From assembly GCA_963798455.1 (NCBI GenBank), contig CAWCTD010000003.1:1922001-1986000 (forward strand): 64,000 nt of DNA. Direction: 5' to 3'. Shown here piece after piece: positions 44,515 through 54,003 of this stretch (the stretch's first letter is position 1; each line of letters begins with the position of its first letter). The notes under the pieces are model-generated. The model made no database searches. It saw only the letters and a program-made list of their open reading frames with translations, and was not told the DNA's origin. Both the position numbers and the translations under genes were made by a program. The stretch comes from CAWCTD01 sp963798455 (GTDB lineage: Bacteria; Acidobacteriota; Terriglobia; Bryobacterales; Bryobacteraceae).

Positions 44515-44557
44515 CCGGTACGCTATACTGCCAGTTTCAAGATAGGGAGATACTCAC

Positions 44558-45574
44558 TTGCGCGTTGGCATCATCGGCACGGGTGCGATTTCACACAAGC
44601 ACGCTCAGGCGTACCGGAATATCGGCTACCAGGTGACGGTCTGCACGGACCTGAACGAGGAGACCGGCCGGAAGTTCGCCGCGCAGCACGGCGCGGAGTT
44701 CGTGCCCAGCTACCAGGACGTGTGCCGCCATCCCGAGGTGGACTACGTCGATCTGTGCACCTTCCCGGATTTCCGTCTCCTACCCTTGGAAGCCTGCGCG
44801 GAATCGAAGAAGCACATTCAAGTGCAGAAGCCGATGGCCACCGACCTGGAAACGGCCCGCAAGATGATCGCGACCGCCCGGGGCGCGGGCATCCAGCTCG
44901 GCGTCGTCAGCCAGCATCGCTTCGACGATGCCAGCCTGTTCCTCATTAAGGCGCTATCCGAAGGGCGGCTCGGCAGGATTCTCCAGGCGGACGCCTACGT
45001 GAAGTGGTACCGCCCGCCCGAGTATTACTCGCGGCCCATCAAGGGAAGCTGGGCGGTCGAAGGCGGCGGGGCGCTCATCAACCAAGCCATCCACCAGGTG
45101 GACCTGTTGCTGTGGTTCGCCGGGCCGGTGCGGCAGGTGTTTGGGCTGTGGCAATTGGGGGCCCGGCACAGGATCGAGTCGGAAGACGTGATCTCGGCGG
45201 CCCTGCGATATGCCAGCGGCGCGACCGGGGTCATTCAGGCCTCCACGGCCGTGTGGCCCGGCTACACGGAACGCATCGAGATTCACGGGACCAAGGGCAC
45301 GGCGGTCATTTCCGGCGACAAGCTGACGACCTGGGACGTGCAAGACGACACAGGCGAGCCGCCGCCATTGGTGAAGAGCGTTCTTTCCGGGGCCTCGGAC
45401 CCCATGGCCATTCCTCTGGAACCGTTCGAGCGGCAGTTCCGCGATTTCGGCGAGGCGATTCGGACCGGGCGCAAGCCCCTGGTCTCGGGCGAAGAGGGTT
45501 ACCGGGCGCTGGAGCTGGTGCTGTCGATCTATCAGTCCTGCCGCGAAGGCCGCGCCGTGGAGTTGGGGGAGTAG
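44558..45574 (+). CDS. Gfo/Idh/MocA-family oxidoreductase
   Basis: A 338-residue NAD(P)-dependent dehydrogenase of the glucose-fructose oxidoreductase/inositol dehydrogenase family. The Rossmann fold opens MRVGIIGTGAISHKHAQAYR, CTDLNEETG follows, then the EKP-equivalent VQKPMATDLETAR with the conserved lysine, and the active-site GGGALINQAIHQVDLLLWFAG with His. The start is TTG 44558, after AGGGAGAT. Role: oxidation or reduction of a sugar or sugar alcohol, fitting the neighbouring isomerase-like gene. The stop overlaps no other gene; the homoserine kinase gene starts 1 bp later. Confidence 0.93.
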   Translation: MRVGIIGTGAISHKHAQAYRNIGYQVTVCTDLNEETGRKFAAQHGAEFVPSYQDVCRHPEVDYVDLCTFPDFRLLPLEACAESKKHIQVQKPMATDLETARKMIATARGAGIQLGVVSQHRFDDASLFLIKALSEGRLGRILQADAYVKWYRPPEYYSRPIKGSWAVEGGGALINQAIHQVDLLLWFAGPVRQVFGLWQLGARHRIESEDVISAALRYASGATGVIQASTAVWPGYTERIEIHGTKGTAVISGDKLTTWDVQDDTGEPPPLVKSVLSGASDPMAIPLEPFERQFRDFGEAIRTGRKPLVSGEEGYRALELVLSIYQSCREGRAVELGE

Positions 45575-45575
45575 G

Positions 45576-46485
45576 ATGATGCCCTGGATCACTCTCCGCG
45601 TTCCGGCCTCGAGCGCCAACCTCGGCCCCGGTTTCGACGCCCTGGGACTGGCGCTGGGCATCTACCTCGAGTGCCGGTTTCGGAGCAGCGACCGGCTCTC
45701 CATCCAGGCCGCGGGACGCGATTCGGACCAGATCTCAACCGGCGACGACAACCTCATCTGGCAGACGGCGCTGGCCGTGGCGCGCGACACGCGCAGCCAG
45801 CTTCCGCCGGTGGAACTGGTCATCGACAACGACATCCCCATCGGGAAAGGCCTCGGTTCCAGCGCCGCGGCGCTGACCGCCGGGGTGGTGATCGCCGACC
45901 ATCTGCTGGGCCTCGGCTGGAAGCCGTTACGCATCCTGGACGAAGCGGCGCGGATCGAGGGACACCCAGACAACGTCGCCGCCTGCGTGCTGGGCTCGAT
46001 CGTCGCCAGCGCCATCGATTCCGGCGGCGTGACGCGGGCGGTACGCCTGGAGCTTCCTAAACGACTTCGGCATGGCCGTGGTCGTGCCGGACTTCATCCT
46101 GCCGACGGTCGCGGCGCGCGCCGTGCTGCCCAACCAGTACTCGCGCGAGGATGCCATCTTCAACGTGCAACGCTCCGCCCTGCTCGTCGCGGCGCTGGCC
46201 ACCGGCTCCGTTCACGCCTTCCCCACCGCGCTGGAGGACCGTCTTCATCAGCCCTACCGGCTGAAGCTCGTGCCCGGGCTGGACGAGATCCTGCAATTGC
46301 GCGCTCCGGGCCTGCTGGGCTGCGTGCTGAGCGGGGCGGGACCGTCCGTCCTGGTGTTCTACGAGCGCGGGTACCAATCCGTCTGCGATTTGGTGCGCCA
46401 GATCTTCCGCCTCAACGGGCACGGCTCCGAAGTGCTCTGGACCGAAATCGCCGACCACGGCTACCAGTGCGGAGCATCCGATTGA
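45576..46485 (+). pseudogene. thrB: homoserine kinase, one frameshift (full-length copy)
   Basis: Encodes the 302-residue homoserine kinase of threonine biosynthesis once one base is removed. GHMP kinase motifs are seen: VPASSANLGPGFDALGLAL and the ATP loop IGKGLGSSAAALTAGV. An extra base at about 46062 (CCTAAACGACTTC, where copy 2 has CCTAAAGACTTC) shifts the frame, after which LPTVAARAVLPNQYSRED and GCVLSGAGPSVLVFYERGY continue the true protein. It may be a real mutation or a base-calling error, since the duplicate at 57 kb is intact over this point. A GGGGGAGTAGG site precedes the ATG. Confidence 0.85.
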
Positions 46486-46530
46486 TCAGGCATTCCGCGG
46501 TCCCATCACTTCACGGACCTTGCCGGCGAG
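45863..46530 (+). repeat. thrB-3' duplication, copy 1
   Basis: Matches 57060-57726 with about 98 percent identity and one 1-bp difference. It covers the 3' two thirds of thrB and the first bases of the next convergent gene: the tail 46486-46530, read on the minus strand, encodes a remnant ending KVREVMGPRNA like the hybrid kinase at 57682. Confidence 0.95.
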
Positions 46531-46950
46531 CCGCGCGCGGCGGTCCGCGCCTGACCTCGCTGAGCCGCGACTGAAAGGAGCGGTCGGTCGGATAACTGCG
46601 CAGTCCCGCACGCAAGCGGTTTCCAGGCCATTTTCAGCGCCCAGCCCGGCATCCGCTGCCCGCCCTCTGGTGCCAATTCCCGTCGAAGGCGTGTCACCGG
46701 ATCAGTCGACTTCGCCCACCTCCGGCCCTCGCGGCCCCCGCCGGCCACAGTTCGGCGACCGTCCCAGCCAACTCTGTGGTCGGCGCGCTTCCCGGCCATG
46801 TGGGTTACTTCCGAGTGCGCCATGATAGCGGAGGGACCTGTCGGTAGTACGCTTAAGTCTGCGTCGAGGCCCCGCAGTTGAGGCGCGGCCCTCATCACGT
46901 TTGACGCTTCCGTCTCTCAGCGCTACTGTTTCAGAGAGGAGCCTTGTCGA
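46531..46950. other. intergenic region
   Basis: Non-coding 420-bp stretch at the left edge of the insertion-sequence island. Open frames on both strands are Arg/Pro/Gly-rich noise. No RNA or repeat seen apart from the decaying receiver-domain remnant before it. Confidence 0.5.
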
Positions 46951-47238
46951 GTGACGTGGAGCACTTGGGAATTCTGGCTTGTAATCGGCCTCCTTCTGTG
47001 GTTGCTGTGGAGAAGCCCTACGAGGTGGCGATTTGATCGCATACTCACGACGATCCTCACCAAACTGAACGATATCGAGGCGCGTCAGGAGCAGCTCATA
47101 GACAGACAGGAGGACCTGTTCGAATTGGTCCGCTGCGGGATTTCTGAAACTCACGGAGCGCGGCGGTCACAGGCAATCGTCGAATTGGTACGCTACTTGG
47201 GTGAGCAGCGTGCCTTGAGGCGAAGGCCGCGTGAATAA
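46951..47238 (+). CDS. small membrane-anchored coiled-coil protein
   Basis: A 95-residue protein from GTG 46951. One N-terminal transmembrane helix (TWEFWLVIGLLLWLLWRSP) is followed by a basic coiled coil (RILTTILTKLNDIEARQEQL, IDRQEDLFELVRCG). GAGAGGAG lies about 12 bp upstream. Unknown function. It is the first gene of the island region, 229 bp ahead of the FRG gene. Confidence 0.6.
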   Translation: MTWSTWEFWLVIGLLLWLLWRSPTRWRFDRILTTILTKLNDIEARQEQLIDRQEDLFELVRCGISETHGARRSQAIVELVRYLGEQRALRRRPRE

Positions 47239-47741
47239 CCGCCCAACGGGTCAATCCACCCGTGGAGAGTGTGCCGTCGCAGCGTCTCCATACCACCTCC
47301 GGATTTGCGACCCGCCAGGGAACGGATCCTCCGCATTCCGGGAGTCGGTCTCGATCAGATGACTAAACCGACCAATTTCCTGTTGCGCCGTGACCTGGGA
47401 GTAAACAGGACCCTCGGCCCCTATGCTAGGATTTGTGTGGACAGTTTTATAGCTACATTTGAGATTTATGGAAATCCGCGAGATGAAGAATTGGGAGGGA
47501 TTTGAGGCCAGCATTAGAGAACTCGAAGCCGAGCGTGCCGATCTGAAAGCCCAGCGGTCTCCGTTCGAGGTGTCACAGTTTCTATTTCGCGGCCAGGGGT
47601 CAAGCGCGTGGGAGCTCAAGACCACGTTGGAAGTACGCGTCCGGCAAACCCATCTTCCGTGTTTTGAGGTAAGCGGTCATACTTCCTTGTGTTGATGCAT
47701 GTGCGCCCGGAGTGCGCGCGCGGGCACGAGGAGGAGCAGAA

Positions 47742-48089
47742 GTGAGCCAGAAGCACGATGTGGAGAAGGCGCGGTACTGGCAGGCGGTCATTCGGGATGC
47801 TGCCCGGAGCGGCATGTCGACGCGGGCCTTCTGCCGGCAGCGGAAGCTGAAGGAGTGCCAGTTCTACTGGTGGCAGCGCCGATTGAAGGAGAAGCGTCCG
47901 CCCGCTTCAACGCCGCGGGGCTCAGCGAACGGGCCGGCCAGCTTCGCCCTGGTCAGCGGCGAGCCGGGCTCGGCGGATGCCGGCATAGAGTTGGTGCTGG
48001 CCGGCGGGCGGCGGCTGCGCCTGGCCAAAGGCGTCGATGAGCCGACCCTGCGATCGGTGCTGGCGGCGCTGGAACAGCCGGGATGCTGA
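47742..48089 (+). CDS. tnpA: IS66 accessory protein TnpA (copy 1)
   Basis: A 115-residue protein starting at GTG 47742 (MSQKHDVEKARYWQAVIRDA), after GGAGGAGCAGAA. It has a helix-turn-helix segment (ARSGMSTRAFCRQRKLKECQ) and the WWQRRLKEK end typical of IS66 OrfA. It probably binds the element's ends. Its stop overlaps the tnpB start by 7 bp. Residue WWQR reads WWQC in copy 2. Confidence 0.9.
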   Translation: MSQKHDVEKARYWQAVIRDAARSGMSTRAFCRQRKLKECQFYWWQRRLKEKRPPASTPRGSANGPASFALVSGEPGSADAGIELVLAGGRRLRLAKGVDEPTLRSVLAALEQPGC

Positions 48090-48472
48090 GCTTCCCGGCG
48101 GCCATCAAGGTGTACTTGTGCACCGTGGCCTGTGACATGCGCCGGAGCTTCGACGGTCTGTCCATGATGGCCGAGCATATCATCCGCTGCAATCCCTTCT
48201 CGGGGCACCTGCTGGTGTTTTGCAACCGGCGTAGCGACCGTCTGAAGATCCTGTACTGGGATCGGGATGGGTGGGTGATCTGGTACAAGCGGCTGGAGGC
48301 GGGCACCTTCCAGTTCCCCTTCGCCCAAACGGGCCGGCGGGAGATCGCGGCCTGGGAGCTGGGCGTGCTGCTGGAGGGCATCGACCTCGGCAAGGGGCGA
48401 CGGCGGAAACGCTACGCGCTGCCCGCCGCGGCATTCGAGGCGCATGCGGAGCTGGAGGCGTCAAAACAATAG
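48083..48472 (+). CDS. tnpB: IS66 Orf2 TnpB (copy 1)
   Basis: A 129-residue protein of the IS66 Orf2 family: KVYLCTVACDMRRSFDGLS, FSGHLLVFCNRRSDRLKILY, WDRDGWVIWYKRLEAGTF. This small protein is required for IS66 transposition but has no known catalytic activity. It overlaps tnpA and is separated from tnpC by 74 bp containing an AT-rich inverted repeat (ACTTAT/AGTAAG-type). Confidence 0.95.
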   Translation: MLSFPAAIKVYLCTVACDMRRSFDGLSMMAEHIIRCNPFSGHLLVFCNRRSDRLKILYWDRDGWVIWYKRLEAGTFQFPFAQTGRREIAAWELGVLLEGIDLGKGRRRKRYALPAAAFEAHAELEASKQ

Positions 48473-48546
48473 CATGCTCCTCTGTTTTTTGTTGACTTAT
48501 GAGAGTAAGTGTAGTAAGTTAGTGTTTCAGATACTTACTCAGCGCG

Positions 48547-50100
48547 ATGGCGACAGACCCTCCAGACCTGCCCAGTGACCCAGCCGCCCTGCAACAGATG
48601 CTGCTGCGGACCCTGGCGCAACTGGACGCCACCCAGGCGGCACTGGCGGCCAAGGAGTACGAACTCGAGCGCGTGCGGCACTGGCTCCAGCAGATGCTGC
48701 GTCACCGCTATGGACAGAAGCGCGAGCGGGTGGATGAGAACCAGTTGTTCCTGTTCGCCGCCGAGATCGCCAGCCGGGGGGAAGAGCCGCCGCCTGAGCC
48801 GAAGTCGGTCGCGAGCGAACCGCGGCCATCTCCGCCGGGGCACGGACGGCAGCGGTTGCCGCAGTCGCTGGAGCGGCGCCGTGTAGTCTATGACCTGGCT
48901 GACGACCAGCGGCGGTGCCCGGAGTGCCAGGCGGAACTGCGGCACATCGGCGAGGAGATCAGCGAGCAACTGGAGTACGTGCCGGCCTCGTTGCACGTCG
49001 TCCAGCAAGCCTGCCAGAAGTACGCTTGCCCCAAGGGCTGCACCGTGGTCACGGCCGCAAAGCCGCCGGCGCCGGTGGAGAAGGGGCTGGCCGGGCCGGG
49101 ACTGCTGGCACACGTGGCGGTGAGCAAGTTCGGGGACCATCTTCCTTTGCACCGCCAGGAGGCGATCTTCACCCGGCAGGGCGTGGATTTGTCTCGCCAG
49201 ACCATGTGCGACTGGATGCGGCAGTGCGCGGAGTTAGTCGGTCCGCTAGCCGATCTGATGAAGGAGCGGGTACTGAGTTCCAAAGTCGTGCAGACCGACG
49301 ACACGCCGGTGCCGGTGTTGGACCCGGAGTTGCCGTGCACGCGTACCGGGCGGATCTGGACCTACGTCGGGGACGCGCTGCATCCCTACACGGTGTACGA
49401 CTACACCCCGAATCGCTGCCGCGAAGGGCCGGATGAGTTCCTGAAGGACTTCCACGGATACCTGCAGGCAGACGCCTACTCGGGCTACGACCAGATCTAC
49501 AAGGAAACCGAGCGCGGCATCACGGAGGTGGCTTGCATGGCGCACGCGCGCCGCAAGTACTTCGATGCGCAGTCGTCCGACATCATGCGTTCGACGGTGA
49601 TGCTGGCCTACTTCCATCTGCTGTACGACGTTGAGCGCGAGGCGCGGGAAAAGCAGTTGGACGCCGCCGGGCGCCTGGCGCTACGCCGGGAACGGAGCCA
49701 GCCGATGCTGGACGACATCCAGGCGTATTTAGAGCGCGAGCGGCCGCGGGTGTTGCCGAAGAGTCCGATCGGCCAAGCCATGGCCTACACGTTGTCCAAC
49801 TGGGAGGCGCTGGTGCGCTACGCGAAGGACGGCGATCTGGAAATCGACAACAACGGCGCCGAGCGCAGCCTGCGCGGAGTGGCTGTGGGACGGCGCAACT
49901 GGACCTTCTTCGGCAGCGACAACGGCGGACGTACGGCGGCGGTGCTGACGAGTCTCATTGCCACCACGAAGCGTCACCACATCGACCCGTTCGCGTATCT
50001 ACGCGACGTGTTCACTCGCATCGGGGCTCACCCGCAAAACCGACTCGAGGAATTACTGCCCGACAACTGGCTCGCGGCACGGGTGGCCAGCAAGGCCTGA
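48547..50100 (+). CDS. tnpC: IS66 transposase TnpC (copy 1)
   Basis: The 517-residue DDE transposase. The N-terminal zinc-binding part has CPECQAELRHIGEEIS, and then the IS66 catalytic region VQTDDTPVPVLD (first Asp), CMAHARRKYFDA and DGDLEIDNNGAERSLRG (the last acidic residue). The C-terminus ends near SLIATTKRHHIDPFAYLRDV and RLEELLPDNW. Full length and identical to copy 2, so likely active. Confidence 0.97.
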   Translation: MATDPPDLPSDPAALQQMLLRTLAQLDATQAALAAKEYELERVRHWLQQMLRHRYGQKRERVDENQLFLFAAEIASRGEEPPPEPKSVASEPRPSPPGHGRQRLPQSLERRRVVYDLADDQRRCPECQAELRHIGEEISEQLEYVPASLHVVQQACQKYACPKGCTVVTAAKPPAPVEKGLAGPGLLAHVAVSKFGDHLPLHRQEAIFTRQGVDLSRQTMCDWMRQCAELVGPLADLMKERVLSSKVVQTDDTPVPVLDPELPCTRTGRIWTYVGDALHPYTVYDYTPNRCREGPDEFLKDFHGYLQADAYSGYDQIYKETERGITEVACMAHARRKYFDAQSSDIMRSTVMLAYFHLLYDVEREAREKQLDAAGRLALRRERSQPMLDDIQAYLERERPRVLPKSPIGQAMAYTLSNWEALVRYAKDGDLEIDNNGAERSLRGVAVGRRNWTFFGSDNGGRTAAVLTSLIATTKRHHIDPFAYLRDVFTRIGAHPQNRLEELLPDNWLAARVASKA

Positions 50101-50807
50101 ACCCCACCCCAGCCTTCAACCGTACACGCGTCTGGGCCTACATGTGTTCGCCGGACGCGTACCGTTGGAACGCTATTTGCCAAACGCGATTCGGCCCAAG
50201 GTGTGCAGCTATTACCGCAAAGTCTTAGCGGCAAAACCCCAAATCGAGGCGGTCACGGGACTTCGTTGGACGATCCCCAATCTCGATGAGTTTTCGAATG
50301 CACTTGAGGAACGGGAGTCTCTGACTCTGCCGGAACTTCCAGGGTATGAATTCTTGGCTTATCTTCGCCACCTCGGCTTTCCATCGCCCTTACTCGACTG
50401 GACCCGGTCTCCCTATATTGCTGCGTTCTTCGCCTTCAATGGCGCGTCGACCCGCCACGAGGGCGCGACAGCCATCTACGTCTATCTGGAGTGGGCTGGC
50501 CGGGCGGAGCGTTATATGGAACCTCACATTGCAACAACCGGCCCTCGCGTGCGGACTCACGTGCGCCACGTTTTGCAGCAGAGCGACTACTCGATGTGCT
50601 CGGTCCGCGAAAAAGGGGAATGGCACTTTGCGAGTCACGAAGATGTACCCAAAGGGCGGCGAGAATCGATGTTGAAGTTTACGATTCCTGCTGCTGAACG
50701 CATGAAGGTGCTAGGTATGCTCGATTGCTTCAACCTGAATGCCTTTTCTCTTTTTGGTACAGACGAGAGTCTCGCGGAGTCAGTGGCTAATCGGGAGCTC
50801 ATCTTCA

Positions 50808-50978
50808 ATGGTACGGATCTCTAATGAGATGATGGAGCCCAGCTCAGCCGGCATCACCGCGAGCGCCGCGCTAACTCGCGAGGGGCTCGCATCTGCGATC
50901 GCGGGACTGTTTACGTCCTTATCCTTCGGCAATCCAGACACTGGCAGAAAGGGGTTGAAGCCGTTTCGGACTGATTAG
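50808..50978 (+). CDS. possible small protein overlapping the FRG gene end
   Basis: A 56-residue frame from ATG 50808, MVRISNEMMEPSSAGITASA and ALTREGLASAIAGLFTSLSF, overlapping the FRG gene stop by 17 bp. The overlap and the helix-friendly composition are suggestive only. Confidence 0.35.
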   Translation: MVRISNEMMEPSSAGITASAALTREGLASAIAGLFTSLSFGNPDTGRKGLKPFRTD

Positions 50979-51263
50979 TAGCAGGAATTCGGCCAGCGTC
51001 CGGTAGTCCAGGAGGCGGGAGTCCCTGTGGCATTTCCCAGAGCGGGACTTTGCCCGCGCGCGCTATAATCATTGCCGAGAATGGCCGATCCTGCAACTCT
51101 GAAGACCGCCGCTGCAATAGCTGGATACGCTGCGAAAATTGGCAGGTGGGTTGATGGTTTTTTCAAGCCCCAGAAGCTTCATTTTGTCCGTCAGCGTTAT
51201 CGCCGATCACCGGGAGGCTGGGGCAATCAACCAGCAATGGGACTGATGATCGACTTTTGGGTG

Positions 51264-51473
51264 ACAAGCAGCTACGATTTCCCGGTCAAAATCTGCAGAG
51301 GTGAGGTCAGATACTGGAAACAGCTCCGGCGTCGAACGTTTTCTAGCATTCAAATCACAGATTACATACCCCCTAGAATTCCCGTGGCGTTCCGCGCTCT
51401 CTTTCCATTGACGCCGGTGCCGGCACCTGACGACAAGCCATTCAAAGCGAAGCTATTCTTCGTCGACAACTTC
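51264..51473 (+). repeat. 210-bp exact direct repeat, left copy
   Basis: Identical to 54004-54213 over all 210 bases; abuts the left end of IS66 copy 2. Confidence 0.97.
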
Positions 51474-51535
51474 GTACGCGTCCGGCGAACACATGTAGGC
51501 CCAGACGCGTGTACGGTTGAAGGCTGGGGTGGGGT

Positions 51536-53089
51536 TCAGGCCTTGCTGGCCACCCGTGCCGCGAGCCAGTTGTCGGGCAGTAATTCCTCGAGTCGGTTTT
51601 GCGGGTGAGCCCCGATGCGAGTGAACACGTCGCGTAGATACGCGAACGGGTCGATGTGGTGACGCTTCGTGGTGGCAATGAGACTCGTCAGCACCGCCGC
51701 CGTACGTCCGCCGTTGTCGCTGCCGAAGAAGGTCCAGTTGCGCCGTCCCACAGCCACTCCGCGCAGGCTGCGCTCGGCGCCGTTGTTGTCGATTTCCAGA
51801 TCGCCGTCCTTCGCGTAGCGCACCAGCGCCTCCCAGTTGGACAACGTGTAGGCCATGGCTTGGCCGATCGGACTCTTCGGCAACACCCGCGGCCGCTCGC
51901 GCTCTAAATACGCCTGGATGTCGTCCAGCATCGGCTGGCTCCGTTCCCGGCGTAGCGCCAGGCGCCCGGCGGCGTCCAACTGCTTTTCCCGCGCCTCGCG
52001 CTCAACGTCGTACAGCAGATGGAAGTAGGCCAGCATCACCGTCGAACGCATGATGTCGGACGACTGCGCATCGAAGTACTTGCGGCGCGCGTGCGCCATG
52101 CAAGCCACCTCCGTGATGCCGCGCTCGGTTTCCTTGTAGATCTGGTCGTAGCCCGAGTAGGCGTCTGCCTGCAGGTATCCGTGGAAGTCCTTCAGGAACT
52201 CATCCGGCCCTTCGCGGCAGCGATTCGGGGTGTAGTCGTACACCGTGTAGGGATGCAGCGCGTCCCCGACGTAGGTCCAGATCCGCCCGGTACGCGTGCA
52301 CGGCAACTCCGGGTCCAACACCGGCACCGGCGTGTCGTCGGTCTGCACGACTTTGGAACTCAGTACCCGCTCCTTCATCAGATCGGCTAGCGGACCGACT
52401 AACTCCGCGCACTGCCGCATCCAGTCGCACATGGTCTGGCGAGACAAATCCACGCCCTGCCGGGTGAAGATCGCCTCCTGGCGGTGCAAAGGAAGATGGT
52501 CCCCGAACTTGCTCACCGCCACGTGTGCCAGCAGTCCCGGCCCGGCCAGCCCCTTCTCCACCGGCGCCGGCGGCTTTGCGGCCGTGACCACGGTGCAGCC
52601 CTTGGGGCAAGCGTACTTCTGGCAGGCTTGCTGGACGACGTGCAACGAGGCCGGCACGTACTCCAGTTGCTCGCTGATCTCCTCGCCGATGTGCCGCAGT
52701 TCCGCCTGGCACTCCGGGCACCGCCGCTGGTCGTCAGCCAGGTCATAGACTACACGGCGCCGCTCCAGCGACTGCGGCAACCGCTGCCGTCCGTGCCCCG
52801 GCGGAGATGGCCGCGGTTCGCTCGCGACCGACTTCGGCTCAGGCGGCGGCTCTTCCCCCCGGCTGGCGATCTCGGCGGCGAACAGGAACAACTGGTTCTC
52901 ATCCACCCGCTCGCGCTTCTGTCCATAGCGGTGACGCAGCATCTGCTGGAGCCAGTGCCGCACGCGCTCGAGTTCGTACTCCTTGGCCGCCAGTGCCGCC
53001 TGGGTGGCGTCCAGTTGCGCCAGGGTCCGCAGCAGCATCTGTTGCAGGGCGGCTGGGTCACTGGGCAGGTCTGGAGGGTCTGTCGCCAT
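51536..53089 (-). CDS. tnpC: IS66 transposase TnpC (copy 2)
   Basis: The 517-residue product is identical to the transposase of copy 1, with VQTDDTPVPVLD and DLEIDNNGAERSL. Full length, so this copy could also move and could supply enzyme for the other. Confidence 0.97.
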   Translation of the reverse strand: MATDPPDLPSDPAALQQMLLRTLAQLDATQAALAAKEYELERVRHWLQQMLRHRYGQKRERVDENQLFLFAAEIASRGEEPPPEPKSVASEPRPSPPGHGRQRLPQSLERRRVVYDLADDQRRCPECQAELRHIGEEISEQLEYVPASLHVVQQACQKYACPKGCTVVTAAKPPAPVEKGLAGPGLLAHVAVSKFGDHLPLHRQEAIFTRQGVDLSRQTMCDWMRQCAELVGPLADLMKERVLSSKVVQTDDTPVPVLDPELPCTRTGRIWTYVGDALHPYTVYDYTPNRCREGPDEFLKDFHGYLQADAYSGYDQIYKETERGITEVACMAHARRKYFDAQSSDIMRSTVMLAYFHLLYDVEREAREKQLDAAGRLALRRERSQPMLDDIQAYLERERPRVLPKSPIGQAMAYTLSNWEALVRYAKDGDLEIDNNGAERSLRGVAVGRRNWTFFGSDNGGRTAAVLTSLIATTKRHHIDPFAYLRDVFTRIGAHPQNRLEELLPDNWLAARVASKA

Positions 53090-53163
53090 CGCGCTGAGTA
53101 AGTATCTGAAACACTAACTTACTACACTTACTCTCATAAGTCAACAAAAAACAGAGGAGCATG

Positions 53164-53553
53164 CTATTGTTTTGACGCCTCCAGCTCCGCATGCGCCTCG
53201 AATGCCGCGGCGGGCAGCGCGTAGCGTTTCCGCCGTCGCCCCTTGCCGAGGTCGATGCCCTCCAGCAGCACGCCCAGCTCCCAGGCCGCGATCTCCCGCC
53301 GGCCCGTTTGGGCGAAGGGGAACTGGAAGGTGCCCGCCTCCAGCCGCTTGTACCAGATCACCCACCCATCCCGATCCCAGTACAGGATCTTCAGACGGTC
53401 GCTACGCCGGTTGCAAAACACCAGCAGGTGCCCCGAGAAGGGATTGCAGCGGATGATATGCTCGGCCATCATGGACAGACCGTCGAAGCTCCGGCGCATG
53501 TCACAGGCCACGGTGCACAAGTACACCTTGATGGCCGCCGGGAAGCTCAGCAT
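53164..53553 (-). CDS. tnpB: IS66 Orf2 TnpB (copy 2)
   Basis: The 129-residue product is identical to that of copy 1 (CDMRRSFDGLSMMAEHIIRC, FSGHLLVFCNRRSDRLK). Overlaps tnpA by 7 bp. Confidence 0.95.
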   Translation of the reverse strand: MLSFPAAIKVYLCTVACDMRRSFDGLSMMAEHIIRCNPFSGHLLVFCNRRSDRLKILYWDRDGWVIWYKRLEAGTFQFPFAQTGRREIAAWELGVLLEGIDLGKGRRRKRYALPAAAFEAHAELEASKQ

Positions 53554-53894
53554 CCCGGCTGTTCCAGCGCCGCCAGCACCGATCGCAGGGTCGGCTCATC
53601 GACGCCTTTGGCCAGGCGCAGCCGCCGCCCGCCGGCCAGCACCAACTCTATGCCGGCATCCGCCGAGCCCGGCTCGCCGCTGACCAGGGCGAAGCTGGCC
53701 GGCCCGTTCGCTGAGCCCCGCGGCGTTGAAGCGGGCGGACGCTTCTCCTTCAATCGGCACTGCCACCAGTAGAACTGGCACTCCTTCAGCTTCCGCTGCC
53801 GGCAGAAGGCCCGCGTCGACATGCCGCTCCGGGCAGCATCCCGAATGACCGCCTGCCAGTACCGCGCCTTCTCCACATCGTGCTTCTGGCTCAC
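53547..53894 (-). CDS. tnpA: IS66 accessory protein TnpA (copy 2)
   Basis: A 115-residue protein starting at GTG 53894, identical to copy 1 apart from an Arg-to-Cys change (base 53759) in FYWWQCRLKEK. That the change hits an otherwise conserved basic residue may weaken this copy. Confidence 0.9.
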   Translation of the reverse strand: MSQKHDVEKARYWQAVIRDAARSGMSTRAFCRQRKLKECQFYWWQCRLKEKRPPASTPRGSANGPASFALVSGEPGSADAGIELVLAGGRRLRLAKGVDEPTLRSVLAALEQPGC

Positions 53895-54003
53895 TTCTGC
53901 TCCTCCTCGTGCCCGCGCGCGCACTCCGGGCGCACATGCATCAACACAAGGAAGTATGACCGCTTACCTCAAAACACGGAAGATGGGTTTGCCGGACGCG
54001 TAC

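Larger units (their letters stand above)
47633..50162 (+). mobile_element. IS66-family insertion sequence, copy 1 (2530 bp)
   Basis: Inverted ends both start GTACGCGTCCGGC. The element holds tnpA, tnpB and tnpC in the usual IS66 order. It is flanked by a perfect 8-bp target duplication CGTTGGAA (47625-47632 and 50163-50170), as expected for the family. It differs from copy 2 by one base that I found (47877). Confidence 0.97.
47468..50824 (+). pseudogene. FRG-domain gene split by IS66
   Basis: Rebuilt by removing 47633-50162 and one 8-bp duplication, the gene encodes about 272 residues in one frame. The N-terminal part (47468-47632) has SQFLFRGQGSSAWELKTTLE with the Phe-Arg-Gly motif that names the FRG domain; after the insert the frame continues RYLPNAIRPKVCSYYRKV, YEFLAYLRHLGFPSPLLDWT (another FRG hallmark) and SMCSVREKGEWHF. 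FRG proteins are of unknown function and turn up in mobile and defence-type contexts. The gene is now certainly inactive. No sequence was lost. Confidence 0.93.
51474..54003 (-). mobile_element. IS66-family insertion sequence, copy 2 (2530 bp, inverted)
   Basis: Same ends (GTACGCGTCCGGC) and the same gene order as copy 1, on the opposite strand, 1311 bp from it. No 8-bp target duplication is found; instead 210-bp exact direct repeats abut both ends. Confidence 0.97.

Noticed and set aside
49958..50824. 288-aa chimeric ORF joining the IS66 end to the FRG gene
   Set aside because: A by-product of the insertion; the first 60 codons are an off-frame reading of tnpC.
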